NCBI GenBank assembly: GCA_030248135.1
Contig: JASANC010005514.1
Location: forward strand, 1-64,000
Direction of reading: 5' to 3'
DNA: 64,000 nucleotides
DNA from: Theristus sp. LFF4_11
Lineage: Eukaryota; Nematoda; Chromadorea; Monhysterida; Xyalidae
Below are positions 30,577 to 44,000 of this stretch, piece after piece (within the stretch, counting starts at the first letter, position 1; every line of letters starts with the position of its first letter). The notes under the pieces are model-generated. The model searched no databases. It was not told the origin of the DNA and saw only the letters and a list, made by a program, of their open reading frames with translations. The position numbers and the translations under genes are program-made.

Positions 30577-33176
30577 ATGAACAAAATGAACGACGATTTC
30601 CAACGGGCGCTGAATGAACTGTCGTCGACTGCGAAACTCTCGGACGCAAACGGCGGCAAAGCGTTTGCGTCCGTGCCGCAGAAGGACAACAAAACATCGG
30701 AGGCGTGTCGTCAAAAAGGAAACGCGTATTTCTCCAAGAACAAACTGCACGACGCTCGACAGTCGTACGATTCGGCGGTGATTTTCGCCGAGACTGGCAG
30801 CACAACGCTGGCGCTGGCACTCGCCAATCGATCGGCAGTCAGTTTTCAGTTGCGCCAGTTTCAGTGTTGCGTTCGCGACTTGGACATGGCGTTGGAATTG
30901 GCCGAGTGTTTGCCGGTGAAAGACGTCACAGAACAGTTGCGTCAGAAATGGCGTGGCAGACGTGAGCAAGCGACGAAGGAGCAGAAGAAACTACGGTCAT
31001 GTGACAAAGCAACGCAGTTCGTTGTGCAGCCGTTGTATCAGGGCGAGACCAGCGGCGTCCGAGGACTCTCAAGCGCCGTCGTCGTTGAATGCGATCCGAT
31101 GAAGGGCCGAAAACTGGTGGCAGCACAAGCGATCAGCACTGGAGCGCTGCTGATTCGCGATGAGCCGATCGCGTGCGAGCTGCTGCCTGAGATGCGTGCG
31201 CGCGTGTGCAGCGCCTGTTGCCGCCAATTGCCAGCTGTCTTCTCGCTGCCGTGCACCGAATGCGCCAGGGGCGACGTGCGCTTCTGCAGCGTCGAGTGTC
31301 GTGCGGAGGCGTGGCACAGATTCCACCAGTACGAATGCGCGATGCCATTCGGTTTTCATTGTGGTTTCGTGTCGAACAGCGGCGGCGGCACCACCGACTC
31401 GATGCAGTTCTTCAACGGAGACTGCCAGGACGAGGCAGACGCTCTGAAGAACTCAAACTCGCGGCTTCTGGCGCAGCGCACGCTGACAGCCAGCAGTCCA
31501 ATCGAGATGCTCAGTGCAGATCCGTCCGTCGAAGAGAACCGCAGAAACATCGGTCGACTCGGCTGCAGTCCGTCTGACGGTCAGTATCGCAATGACCTGC
31601 GCTCGGTGATGAGCCTGATGACGAAGCACGTCGCACAGTTGGAGATCTCGGAGGCAATGTTCCAGTTCTCGTCCGTGGCGCAGGACGCGTTTCTTGACTC
31701 GTCCGATTGGCCGACCACTGTCACAAAGCCGCAAAGACGCGCGTTGCTGCTGCGCCTGCTGAACGAACTGTGCGATCGAGTGCGCGTGAACTCGTGGGGC
31801 ATCAAGGTTGTCTTCGACGACGGCGGCATCCACGACATCGGCACGTGCTCGTTTGAATTGCTTTTTTGGGTTTCTTTTTTCCGACTTTCCAGCGACCGTG
31901 GACTGTTGCGTGCGCTTGTTGCAGGCAGCGCGTTGTACACGACGGCAAGCCTGCTGAATCACTCGTGCCTGCCGAACGTCTGCGAGTCGTTTGACGGGCG
32001 CGTGGCGGAGTGGCGTGCCCGCTTCGACATCGCCGCCGGCACGGAGCTGTGCACGACCTACTGCGCCCACTTTGGACTGCAGAAGCGTGCGCAGCGCATC
32101 GAGCACCTGCTCAGTGGCTACGGCTTCCGGTGTGACTGCGAGGCGTGCAACGAGCAGCCGTTCAGGCTGATGGAACGCGATTTGTTTGCGTACACGTGCG
32201 CTCAGTGCAAACAGACGGCAGACGCAGACGACGGTGTGTTGAGTGGAACAAGCGGCTGTTGCAGGCTTGCTGGCTGCAAGAGTGGCCGTTTATTAAATCC
32301 CACAGTTGTAAAAAAGTTACCCAACCAAAAATAGCAGAGAATGCCGCTTATTCCGTGGCACTCAACCCTTTTCATCGTTCGAATCGCCCCTTCGAGAACC
32401 GCTTCTTACATTCGCATGTGGCAACGGTTTTGTTGGAATGATTTTTCTAATCAACCTGCAGACACTGGCGCCATCGTATGTGCCGACTGTGGTGTGCTGC
32501 CGTACACGGTGGATCAGATTCAAGAAGCGGCCAACGCCGTGAAACTCGAGACCAGTCGCATGGTGGTGGAGCAGACGTGCGATGTGCGCCAAGTGATGCA
32601 GGTGCGGTGCTGGGGCGGGCGTGCACGTGCGTTTGGGGTGGCACGCTGCATCACAACTGCTGTTTTTATCTGAAACTCACTCTTAGCAACATTACATGCA
32701 TGAAACGCAGCTGTTGAAAAAGCTCGACCCGATGCTTGGCAAGCGAAGCGAGCTGCAGTTCAAGCTGAGGGCCACGATTGCGAAGACGTTGTGTGACGCC
32801 AATGAGCAGATGGCAGTGGCGATGATCGAGCAGTTGCTCGCTCAACGGGACCAACACTACGCCCGGGCGCACGTGATGACCTGGCTGAATGGCACTGCAA
32901 TGAGTGTGCGTTTGCTTTGCTGGCTGCCAGTCGTTGCGTGGGCTTTTCAGCTTAAATTTACCTGGCTGCTCACTGCAACAATTGCAGGTGCACTTCATGG
33001 TTAATCCGAAGTCGCAACGATTCCGCGAACTGATGCAAGCAGAAGTGACACGCTTACTGAACAAAATGGGTGCGAAAAACGCGCGCACCCTGCTGAACAG
33101 CGCGCCCGAGCCGATGCGCACGCACATGATTGCCTGCTTCGGCCAACTGACACAGGGTCTCTCTGTCAGCAGTTGA
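30577..33176 (+). CDS. SMYD4-like TPR-MYND-SET protein lysine methyltransferase
   Basis: Exons: 30577-31844, 31893-32233, 32462-32601, 32711-32905, 32988-33176; 710 residues. The ATG at 30577 is chosen because the frame upstream to 30457 looks non-coding. TPR-like helices occupy about 40-135 (ACRQKGNAYFSKNKL). The first part of SET (GRKLVAAQAISTGALLI, 177-193) is followed by a MYND zinc finger (about 211-254, C-x2-C...C-x3-C...H...C). SET continues after a long insert with LLNHSCLPN (443-451), a catalytic Tyr in TELCTTYCAHFG (near 479), and a post-SET Cys cluster FRCDCEAC. TPR placed before split SET/MYND marks the SMYD4 branch. The 48-base intron 31845-31892 has no stop and keeps frame, so retention would add 16 residues. 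The last 125 residues are helical and unassigned. Confidence 0.88.
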
Positions 33177-33250
33177 CCTGACCCTTTGAACGGCACTCTC
33201 GTTTTTTAAGATGCGAATGACTTTTTTCATTTGAACCCAAAAGGGGGTGT

Positions 33251-33340
33251 GTTTAATTGCGGCTCTTTAACTGCGGTTTGAGGAGTTGCGGCTAGCTAAT
33301 TCCGGCCCGTTCGATTGCGGCCCGACGATTTCCGACCTGG
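33251..33340 (+). repeat. Degenerate short tandem repeat
   Basis: TTGCGGC or near versions (ATTGCGGCTC, ACTGCGGTTT, GTTGCGGCTA, TTCCGGCCCG, ATTGCGGCCCG, TTTCCGACC) recur every 13-17 bases. It lies about 75 bases after the SMYD4-like stop, probably in or near the 3' UTR. Confidence 0.5.
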
Positions 33341-33973
33341 ACAATTTACATACGTCAGCCCAGATAACATTAAACCACCAGTGGTGATTTTTTGTGAAAT
33401 GTCATTGATCCCAAAATCACCACACTGTAAGAAATCACCGCAAAACAAAACTTTTCCAAAAAAACGTTTGTCGAAATGCTTTCACATTAAAGGCTTGACA
33501 TAGGACATATAATAAACGACTTTGCTTTGTTTGGATTTGGCTTAGCTGGGATTTGGCTAAAGCCCAAAGCGTTTTGGGTCTTGGCTTTTTGCGGTCAGTT
33601 TTTGCAGTTGTTATTGGCACTTGATCAAAAAATCACTGTTGTTTCTGTTGAAAAAATTCAACAAGTCAGAATCGTCTGGGTCGGATGGAGGAATGAGAAG
33701 AAATATGCAAAATGTGGAGAAATTTTTGTGATGAGTGTTTGTTGCCAATTCAAAAAAATGTTCGACGTTGCATTTTGACTCTTGATTTTGTTGATTTTAT
33801 TAGTGTTTTTTGCCGGAATCAAACATTTCTGCATTTTGTTTGCTGATGTGTGCTTCGCAGTTTTGTTATTTTGATAAAATCACCACTCAACACAATTGTT
33901 AAAAGTTCCTTTTTCGTTTACTAGGCAACACGAACTATGACACAATCACTGATACTGCAACATGAATGCACCC

Positions 33974-34146
33974 TAAGTGACCCGGTCGAATCTCAGGGAC
34001 TCGGGTTACTTCTCAGATCTTGAATTCCCGCGTCCGAAATTGCTTTTCATCCATGCTTACATTAAGTCTCAGAACCATAATAAAAAGGAAATTTGAAACT
34101 AGTTTCGTTTCTACGTCTGCACACGCATTCAGTCGCAGAATCTAAA
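33974..34146 (-). repeat. Palindromic MITE-like repeat, copy B
   Basis: The plus strand has AAGTGACCCGGTCGAATCTC, GGGACTCGGGTTACTTCTC, GAATTCCCGCG and the terminus TTAAGTCTCAGAACC, then a second terminus CGCATTCAGTCGCAGAAT. The double terminus suggests two overlapping or nested copies. Confidence 0.55.
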
Positions 34147-36089
34147 AAACTGATGATAGTTTTTGTGGTTGTTTTGTTCATGAATATACAACCATGCCCG
34201 CTCTGAGAAAAAACGTTTTTTTTTCTTATCACGGAATGAGCGTGAGTATTATTGAGAAACGCATAACGGAACGATTTGCATAACTACAAATCTACAATAC
34301 TAATCTACTACACAATTAAAAAAACAGAAAATATCACCATAGGCAATATTACGAAATTTTAATCAAAATAAAAAATATGTCGGAAGTAACAACACAAGCG
34401 ACAGGCGTAGCGGTAGCAATGTGAGTAGCGTAGCATATGTTTGAATGTTGAGTTCATCTCTCAGTACAAGACTTGGTGGAAGGACTGTTGGGGCGTGAAA
34501 TGACGCGACAATGACTTGCGCAGTGTCACAGAGCTACTTCAGTCAGTTGCGAAGTGGGAAACGGCCCTGCAAACTTTCTCAGTTTCACAAAAGCGAAGTC
34601 TGAATGTGTCACTGACGGTCGCACAAGTGGTTTGCTTCCAGTGAAGCCACACAGTGATTACAAATGTGTGAGAAATTTTCAACGTCAACATGCATAGGCA
34701 GCACATAGTTTTACATGATTTACGAATCTGAATGACAAATCACATGTACAGTATGGCCGAATAAATGAGGCAGTCCATCAAGGCGGGATTAGTCGCAGAC
34801 TAGGAGTTGTCTTTTTCAAAAATGCGAACATAATTCCCAGTCATGTGTGCAACGGAAAAAGAATGAACAGAACAGCGCGGATAATCCGTTAGTTTAAAAA
34901 CGCGTCAAATTTGGCACACAATTTGGTTTCTGAACGTCTTTTTTCTGACATTCAAAATTCGCGCGCTCCTTGAACCCTGAAAAAAGCTGCCATGTTTAAT
35001 CGACCATACCGTACGTTGCTGAATGTAATTTGAAAATTGTATAAACGTAATGGAAAACTTTTTCGTGAGAAAAAATAATGGAATATATGAACGGAATAAT
35101 AAGTTTCCTCGTTTGGCAAGGCATTTGACGACTCCAATACACAAAAGTTTTAAAACGATCTATTCACAAACCGTTGGACATTTTGTAAGACAACAAGATG
35201 AAAAGAACTGTTTTCTTAAAAACTAAAATCAGCTGCATCACACTGAGTAAAACTGAGTTAAATTAATTTCGGCAATTTCACGGATTTTTCAAAAAATACA
35301 GCGGTTTCAAAATAAATAAAAAGTTTTGAATAACAAAGTTTAACATGGAGGTACATCTACCAAATTCACACATTTTTAGTTTTTTTATCTATAACTACAA
35401 ATATCAAGGGGTGTTGGTGTTGTCTGACTTTCGAGTTGAGTAGTTTCAGTGTATGGCAGACGTGATAGATTGTTTTTCAAGCACTATCGATCTGTTAAAA
35501 TCAAAGTCCTAAAACGTAGAAAAAACACAAAAAACACTGGGATGCACATCTTAAATAACTCAAACGCAAGGCAAATTGAGGCTATGAAAATTATCAGTAA
35601 ACACAAAATAAACAAAACAATAAAATGACCGCAAAAATGACGTCGGAAGAACAGATTAGAAGCCAGAATTTGATGACCTAGGCAAGCCAAACGGACAAGA
35701 CAGAACAATTCAGTAGACAAGAATGAACAAACGTGAATAGAAGTTTTGTTGTGATTTATTCACAAAATACAATGATACAATAATACCCAAACGATGACGT
35801 CAAAAATATATTCGACAAACCGTCAAACCGTGAAACGCAACTTTTGATCGACAGTACTACTTCACGGTCACTACACCGAAATTTTGTGAACTTGTACGGT
35901 TGAATCAAAACAAATCAAAAAAGCAGAGGCAATGCGGCAGAGATAACATCACATACACAATGAACAGAGCAGAACAAACAAGAAAAAAGAGGAATAAAAT
36001 CATACATGGTGCATTTAGTTCAGATATTTAGACGATTCTAATCGTGGAGAGGAGATACAGTACAAATGTGAATGTAAAAATGTAGAGTA

Positions 36090-39000
36090 TCACACAACCT
36101 CACTGGCCGCTTTCTTATTAGCATCGAACAGTCGCTTATTTTTGGCACGTCGATTCTTGAACCAAATTTTTACGTTATGTGTCGAAATCGGAGGGTACTG
36201 TTTTCGGTATGGCTGGCTGTTCAGAGTTTCCGTGTAGAAGTCAATTTGGATCCAACTTGGATGTGGGTTTTCTTCGAACCATCGCTCCAAAAGGGGCAGC
36301 TCCGAGAGCGGATCGAACATCAGACGACTTCGACTGCCGGAGTACGGCGCCGTGTTGGCGCTGTTGTTGTTGTTGGGCGTGTTGTTGTTCTGCGTGGCCG
36401 CAGGCGGGGTGCTGCTGTAGTTTTGTGGGCCCACGGCGTTTGGACTGTGACCCCGGAACGGACTACTGCCGTGTGCTTGTTGCTGCTGCACGGAATCGGT
36501 TTTCATGGCGGTCAACTGAAATTGCATATCGCTTTGAAATGTCTGCTGGAAAATTTGAGTGTCACAGTCTCATTGGATTTGATTGCTAGTAAACTTGACA
36601 CTGGCACATTGTGCAACTGAACTAAACTTGCTCAGTTCAAACTCCCGGAAAGGGACATTGAAAGGTAGCAATCGATTTTTGAACGGCAAACAGAATAGCA
36701 CTCTGTGCAGAACCTATGCAGTTTATATTGATGTTTGTTTGTCATGTGGCACCTTTACAATGTCTTGAACTGTCGCACCAGTACCTTACCAAGTCCGTAT
36801 TATCCATTGACTGCAAATGCGCCAAAAGGGGATGTGCATGCTCCGAAGGCACCACCATCGAGTTCATATCTGGGATGCTCAATTTCAGATCGCTGCCATC
36901 CGCTCCGGTGGCGCTCAGTTGTCCCGCGTTTGCCTGATTTATCAAGGCTGCCAAATCGGCGTTCACGCGAGCCATGTTTTCCAGCAGATCAATGTTCAGT
37001 TGGACGCCATCGGTCGTGCCAACCGTCGTGCCAGCCGGCGTGCCAGCGTTGTTCGCTGCCGCTGGGTTCGCCGCTGTGCCCCCACCGGAGTCGTGGTTGC
37101 CCGTGGCCGCAGACTCTGGCGAATCCGCCACGTCAACATCGGAGGAGCACGGGCCTCCGATCGGGGATTTGTTGTCTTCGTTGTGGTCGGACGCTGCACC
37201 GCCATTGCTGCTCAGTTCGTCTTTCAATCGTTGTTCAGCTTCCTTGGCCTAATGTAAAAAAATATTAATGGTTAGTTTTCTGCTGTCTTTGAACGCTCAC
37301 ATGGAAACGCTCACGCCGAATGTAAGCTTTCAACCGAAATTCAATCAGGTCCGTATGACGTGCACATTTTGAGGTGTGCAAATAAATGCACCTGAAGCAA
37401 GTTGTTCAAGTCGAAACTTCGTCCGCTGCTGCTGTTGCCGCCCGTGTTTGCACCTCCCGAACTGGACGTCGATGTTGACGAGTGGGACAACGAGCTGCTT
37501 GGCGATGTCTGCTGTTTGTTGTTGGTGGCATTGTTTGCGTTGTGCTCGCCACCACTGTTGGCATTGTCGTTTTGTGCGCCGCTTTCATCCATCGGTGCAG
37601 ATGTGCTCAGATTGATGCCACTTGTCGAGTCTGCCGCATTTCCGACCCCGTTCGTAGTAGCATTCCCATAAATGGAGTTTTGCGCGTGGCCACCATTGGT
37701 GTCTGTGTATACAATACAATATGAGCCCCTTTGGCATTGTTTAAAACTTTCCAATCATGAAATGCCAATTTTTTGAAAGTGTTCCTGCTCACTATTTGCA
37801 GCGGCGGCGGCAGCGGCAGCCGCACTCAGCATGCTGTTGGCCATTGTTTGAATTCGCTTCAGCTGTCGCGCGTTCGTGAACCAATTGGTCACTTGCTGGA
37901 AGCTGACCTGAATCCAGAAACGATTGACTGAAAACTTGTGTTGTGAAGTTGTGATTCGACAATTTACAGCAACAATCTTGTTGCTGTGCAGCTCTGCAGA
38001 GCAGACTACACTGTACCTTGTTGCTGTGATGCTTGCGATAGCTGCTCTGGTTCAGTATCTGCATGTACTGCAGCATCTTCTGTCGTGACGGATTGTCGTT
38101 TTCCGAGAACCAGCGTATCAGCTTGGGCAGTTCCAGTGCCGGGTGAAATCGACCTGGCCCCGTGAGGCCGCACAGACCGGCCGGGCCAGGCGCTGCGGCA
38201 CCGTAGAGCTCTGAGAGCGAGCTGTCACGCTGCAAAGTTGCTTAAGTTCAAACAATCAAACTTGAATAGCAAGCAATTCAGTGTGTGGCGGTGTGCCCTG
38301 CTCTGCTCTGCTGGATTGGAAACTTGTTTTCACCTTTGCACTTCTGTTGTGTTCAGTGTTCATGTGTTCACGAGAGTAAGCCGATTTAAGATGAGAAGGA
38401 AACAAGTTTTTTTTGTGAAACCAGATTTGGGAGAAGGCTTCGATATTGTAAAACGAGCTAATCTATTTGGCATAGCTGTTTATTTGTATCTGCAGTCCGA
38501 ATGCGCGAGCGCTTACGTGCATGAGTGCGTTGAGTTGCGAGGCGGGTCCAGTGGCCGACTGGCTGATCGGCGGGGGCGGGAGTCCATTGGACAGGGCGCC
38601 GTTGTTGCCCATGGCCAGCTCATCCAGCCAGTGATTGAAGCCCTGCATCTGGTCTGCACTGATGTTGTGCAGCAGACTGGTGCTGCTCGCGGAATCCGTC
38701 TGTAGCAGTTGGCTGACGAACTCCTGGAAATTCAGAGAAAAAACTTCGACAAGCTTAAAGCCTTCGCTCTTTGACCATTGGGTATGCCAATGGTCCGCGT
38801 TTCTCCTTTGCATTTTTCTTGTTTGTTTCTCGTGATCCCCTTGTCAACTCGTCAACTCGGTTGTTGTTATTTAGCGCAGCATACGGTCATTCATATGGTT
38901 TAGCAAAGCTGTTTTCTTGTTTTCGTACGCCCACGCCAACAGCACTTCGTCACACACTGCGCACACAATAAGCGACGCACTGCACGTTCATGCACAGAGC

Positions 39001-41022
39001 GAACTGGTGTAGCGTCACTGAAGTGGCAAATCTTCTATCCAGGTTTGCAAAAAGCGAGTTGAAAATAAAATTACCGATATGTCCCATGTGAGTAAGCACC
39101 TTTGTGTGTACCGTATGCACGCACAATAAATGGTAAATTACAGGATAGCAGAGTTTCATGTTCATAAAATGACCTTCGCGAAAATTCTTTCAAAACATAT
39201 CCGCCAGAATAATTTCTTTCAAGCGTTTTTTATGTTCATTTGGTTTTTTAGAACTATACTGCAGTGCTGAGAATTTATTTGTAATGCGTCATGAACAGAA
39301 TGTTCTGTTTGTGTACGAAACTTTCATCCCCGAAAGCCGGTATGATTACTTTAAACAGTTAACAAATGTGCAGTTGTTGAACAGTTTGCATGCAGTGCCA
39401 CACAGTGACCGCGCAGTACATAGTGCTGAACATGCAGTAAATAATATCCCTTTTGAAAACCTGCTAGACTAGGTTTGTACCAAAGTTTATTTTCTAACAC
39501 GAAACGCATTAAAAATCACTGTGGTAAACACCGAATAGTAGCATCAGAGAACTTTTATTCGCAATGTCACATGCGTTCTGCTGCCCCGATCTATAGCTCC
39601 TGCCATGTACCATGCCAATGTCCCCTTTACATTGCCTGCTACAGTTTACACTTTGGAAAAATCCGGTTTTCCGAAACAAAACCTAATCGCTATATAAAGA
39701 AAAGTCGCGTATTTAGCAGTAACCAGCGCGACGCACATCTAGGCTCTTTCATGACATCTTCAAATAATTTTTCTTTCTCCGCTTTGGACGACGGGTATAA
39801 TCACTGACTGCAGCAACGCGGGCGCACACCAGTGCAAAACAGCACATGCGTGCATATAGTTCTGATTTGATTCGGTATTCGTTGTTCGGGCAATATACGG
39901 CAGAGCTTTCTGTATGTTCTCATGCAAGTTAAGCATTAAAAAGACACTGTTTTGATGTACATACAGGCTGCTGCATTTTTATAGATGACGCGAGAGACTT
40001 AACAAAGAATTACACTGCATTCGGTGCTGCTGGGTAAACTGACATTTCTAGTAAATGATAACTTTTGCCCGAGCCGGTTTTTTTCTGCGACGAAAAAAGC
40101 AGCATCAATGCGATTGTGATGCATGCAGAATGACACAAAACTTCGAGAAAAACGTTAACATAAGCCAAGAAGATAAAAAAAGTTCTATTTCAAACAGAAA
40201 TGTTTCGAGAAATGCGGAAATCATGTGCTGATTATGCATGCAGGTGACTGACACCCATACATTCCATTAAATGGTGCTGTTGAGCACACGATCACCAATG
40301 CGTTTATTGCATGTGTGTTCTGTGTTGACGTGTGAGCAACCGACCTGCAGTTGGGCGTTCTTGATTGTGTTCAACACTTGTGGATATCGTTGCACGACAG
40401 TTCTCAGTAATCGGTCGCGCATTTCTCGGGCGCAGTCTGACGATGCAGAATCGTTCCTGAAAATTAGGATTGTGCTGCTTTTCACTCGTTATGATCGTGT
40501 TTAGAGCAATGCTTTTTAGAATGGCATTCGATAAAAGTTGAGCATTTGAAACTAGGATTTTTCTGTGAACAGATAAAGCACACAGATGAACGTACGGTTT
40601 TGTGAGTATTCGCAGTGTGGCGTGATTCGAGACATCTTTCAAGACGGCGTCCGCAGTCAAGTCCTGGTTGTCCGTGATCTGCTCAAACGGAAGTGCACGC
40701 CAGTTGTTGATTTCGACCATGCCTGCACGAATAAAACGAGTTTTTCACTGTTGTTGAGTGAACATCTGATACTCAGTTGCTACATTGTGCATTGCATCAT
40801 GTATCTGGACTGTGAAAAGACGAAACGCATCAGATGCGCACCTTTGGCTCCCCCAGTCAACTGTTGCAGGCCGAGCGCCGTGAGCACAGTTTCGACCAGC
40901 TGGTTCAACGGTGTCTGCCCGTTGACGATCGCATACGAATCGACCACGTTCGAGCCGGTGGTCGAGCATCGGCAGCACTCGCCAGATCGCGTCGATTCCA
41001 CCACGACACGAATTGGGAACAT
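36090..41022 (-). CDS. dve/SATB-family homeobox transcription factor
   Basis: Nine exons keep phase: 41022-40842, 40722-40596, 40456-40345, 38723-38517, 38229-38017, 37907-37793, 37702-37392, 37248-36790, 36545-36090; 726 residues. Residues 1-102 resemble the ULD/CMP domain of SATB and Drosophila defective proventriculus ([14 protein letters not shown], then [14 protein letters not shown]). Residues 103-175 match the CUTL-like part ([20 protein letters not shown]). A first atypical homeodomain lies at about 238-300 with [16 protein letters not shown], and a second at about 650-714 with [15 protein letters not shown] (699-713). The linkers are Ser/Asn/Gly/Gln-rich. Two homeodomains point to dve rather than SATB (C. 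elegans dve-1 acts in development and the mitochondrial stress response). The exon-3 donor (GTCGGT) is weak but fixed by phase. A 5' non-coding exon is possible. Confidence 0.9.
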
Positions 41023-44000
41023 TTCGTCGATTGGTTTTTTGATTGTCTTTGAATGCTTTATTTCTGTTTTTTAGTATCAAGTTATTTCAGAGCATTTAGA
41101 TGTTCAGCAATGTGATGCGTCAATCTACTCCACCTGTATTGACCAGGTGTGAACGTAGCTGCTTTGTGCTTTCTGAAACAGGGGTTATTTGAACAATTTG
41201 TCGAAAAAGCGTTTTTGCCATTAAAAAGTTACCGTCACAAAATTCGATGAAATATTGAACTATCAGGAAGGACAAAACTTTTTTTCGGCACAGGCTAACG
41301 GCTCGACACGAGAGACCCACACAATTTGAAGCCAAACAAACACACGTCGTAAATTTTCTGGTTATCCAGGCATAATCATACAAGAGCCTTCGTGTTTAAA
41401 TAGTGAGAGAGAAAACGAAAAATAACCAAAAAACATACTTAACGCACCTGACGAAAAAGATAACCATAACACCAAAGATTACTTTGCAAACAGATTCATT
41501 TCTGGAGCTTACAGGCTAGACACACATAAAAGCCATGTATGGCGATAAGATATCTCATTCTCCTTTGTATTATTATTACAAATACGCAATTTTTAGGCAA
41601 TGAATAGCGCGCATGGGCGTAAACACGTACATTTTATTCATCGCCGCAAAATAAGCGTATGAGAATATGGCAACTTTGGTGTAACTTCAAGCTCGAATAA
41701 CTTTGTGAAAAAATAAAAAATCTCACAACTTTAGGCAGATTGGATAAAGAAAGTGTTTTTGCACCTGCATAGCATGAATTTTCGCCCATATGTTAGGTAT
41801 GTACATTATGCATGCCCAAAACGGTTCAACTAACAGATTCCGTTTCACAATATAAATGTTGAACATGTGTAACTTTCAGTTGAACTTAAAATAAAAATTG
41901 ATAACAGTAGCTTCTTTAAACTTTTTATCGCGCAAAAAGAGCCAGAATGCTGCAACTCCTGTGAGATTTCGCATGCATAATTTGCCTCAATCATTTGACT
42001 TACGTTTTAAATTTTGCGCGGAGAATAAAAAGGTTTATCAGTGGCTCTCATATCGTTAAACACAAAGTGTCATATATGACTGACCAACGGATAATGCACT
42101 GACAGTGATGGGACTTTGGAAAAACTTTGAGTGATTCCGTTTTAGTCTCTCAGGATATTGCGTCAAATTTGAATCCACCTAAATTTAGAACCATTTTCTG
42201 AACCTCTGATCTGATACTGTTACATACAGCCACATACATGCTGTGCAAATGCAAAGGAATATTGAAGTATCATTGCGCCTGTTTGTATTCACCATATAAG
42301 GCAAATGTTTGCTTTATATGTGGCAAATCACAATAATCTGAGCTTATTTTGACAAGTTTTCACTTCCAACATTTCTGTGAATGAGATAACTCTCTCTCTA
42401 GACATGACATTTTTCTGTAAACGTATGTTTTTAGTGTTTATGTACTGTAGGGATTTACGGTAAGGGGTATAGGGATGAGCATTGAAAACAACCGAACGTC
42501 TTATAATACATGCAAAGAATTTGTTTGCATACACCGTATGTTCGGCAAGCGGGGCGTGGAGCGCCGTACACACAGATTGTATGTACAAGTAAACGATTTC
42601 TGTAATTGTGTGGACAAGTCGTTTCAAATAGTGGTATAGAATAAAGCTGATACTCTTTTGAATTGGTGATAAGGCTATAAGATATTGGGTATTGGTAGAG
42701 CGAATAAGATACAATGTAGGTGATAAGAGCAGCGAAAAGACAACGGCAAAGCGTCGCCGGCTAAGACTGTACAGTATAAACGATATGAAAGCGCATCTCT
42801 TGTTTTATGTGGAAATAGCTGAGCAAATACAGGTACACACACAAGTACTAAATAAGACAGCTATAGAGTCATAAAACGTGTATCACATTATTGTACTGAA
42901 ATCGTTTTTGGTATGCTGTGGTCTTTATCACTGAAACGCTACATGGTCCGACCCAGCCCGGTAAGCCGACGACCAAGTCATGCGACTTTCAACGCCCTGG
43001 ATTCTATGCACCGTAAAGTAAAATAAAGTTTTGGATGGATGATAATAGCGGGGTAGGGTATTGTTTACTGAGACTTGTGGATGGGCTTGGTGAAGTTTTG
43101 ACCCAAACTAATAATAATTTAGTCTCAGTCTATAGTTGGTCGTTCTTATCAGGCTATGATTTAAACGCGCATATAATTCGATTTTTTGGTAAACACTAAA
43201 CAGATGGGAATGTGACAAGTTCTAAGTGCTCAAATGTAGTTGGAAACAAACTTGTTTTGTGTGGATAGGTTAGTAACGGGGGTGTTACTGCTAAGAACGG
43301 ATGTGTCAGTTTCAATGTTCAGCGTAAAGTATGACGTATTTTTGCTTGCAGTTTGATTGTAACTAAGTTCTTCCATGTGAATTCAAGACGACTGAATCGC
43401 GCTATCAGATAGTTCCGGGGTTACTTGCACGCACGAACGTGCATGTACCTACATAGTTTTAGGTAACGCGCACGCACATCTGTAAACACGCTTTGGTCAC
43501 TGTGCGAACTATACGAATTCAATTGTCATGTGTGTTTTAGTTTGCATGAATTTTATTGTTCCACATGTATGTGTTTAACCTGCAGTTTATAGAAATGCTG
43601 TTACGCTTAACTGATTTCACAGTTAAAGGACAACAAGGCACAAACGCAACATACATGTACAGAATGAAGTGCTAATATCTTGAACACATACTGTATATGC
43701 ACATGCTTCTATTTCTTATTATTGTTTTTCGAAAACATCTTATGTTCATGGTTTTTAATCAAACGCTAAAACTAGTCTTGCTAGCGTGTGATTTTACACA
43801 ATTTGAATTACCTGCACAAAAACTCATCAGTGCACACTCATGAAAAACAAAAAGTTTTCTAATGTCCGTTTTCCGATTTCAAAATCGGAAAAATCAAAAA
43901 TTGACACAGTGGCTGCGTACTAATTAAAGATAATTGACATGTGTGCACTGTCCACACAAGCGCAATCAGCATTGTATCAATAATAAGGTACGTTTAAACA

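Larger units (their letters stand above)
33177..36089. other. Convergent intergenic region
   Basis: No gene is supported. The region lies between the stops of the SMYD4-like (+) and dve-like (-) genes and should include both 3' UTRs. It holds the tandem repeat at 33251 and palindromic repeat copy B at 33974. Most of the rest is AT-rich unique sequence. Confidence 0.5.

Noticed and set aside
31453..32106. 217-codon minus-strand frame
   Set aside because: It is a shadow of the SMYD4-like SET exons, which carry recognisable catalytic motifs on the other strand.
36735..37268. 177-codon plus-strand frame rich in Pro, Arg and Cys
   Set aside because: It is opposite a dve-like exon that keeps phase with both neighbours.
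42328..42714. 128-codon minus-strand frame in the desert
   Set aside because: Composition follows AT-rich DNA, there is no splice or promoter context, and no domain is visible.
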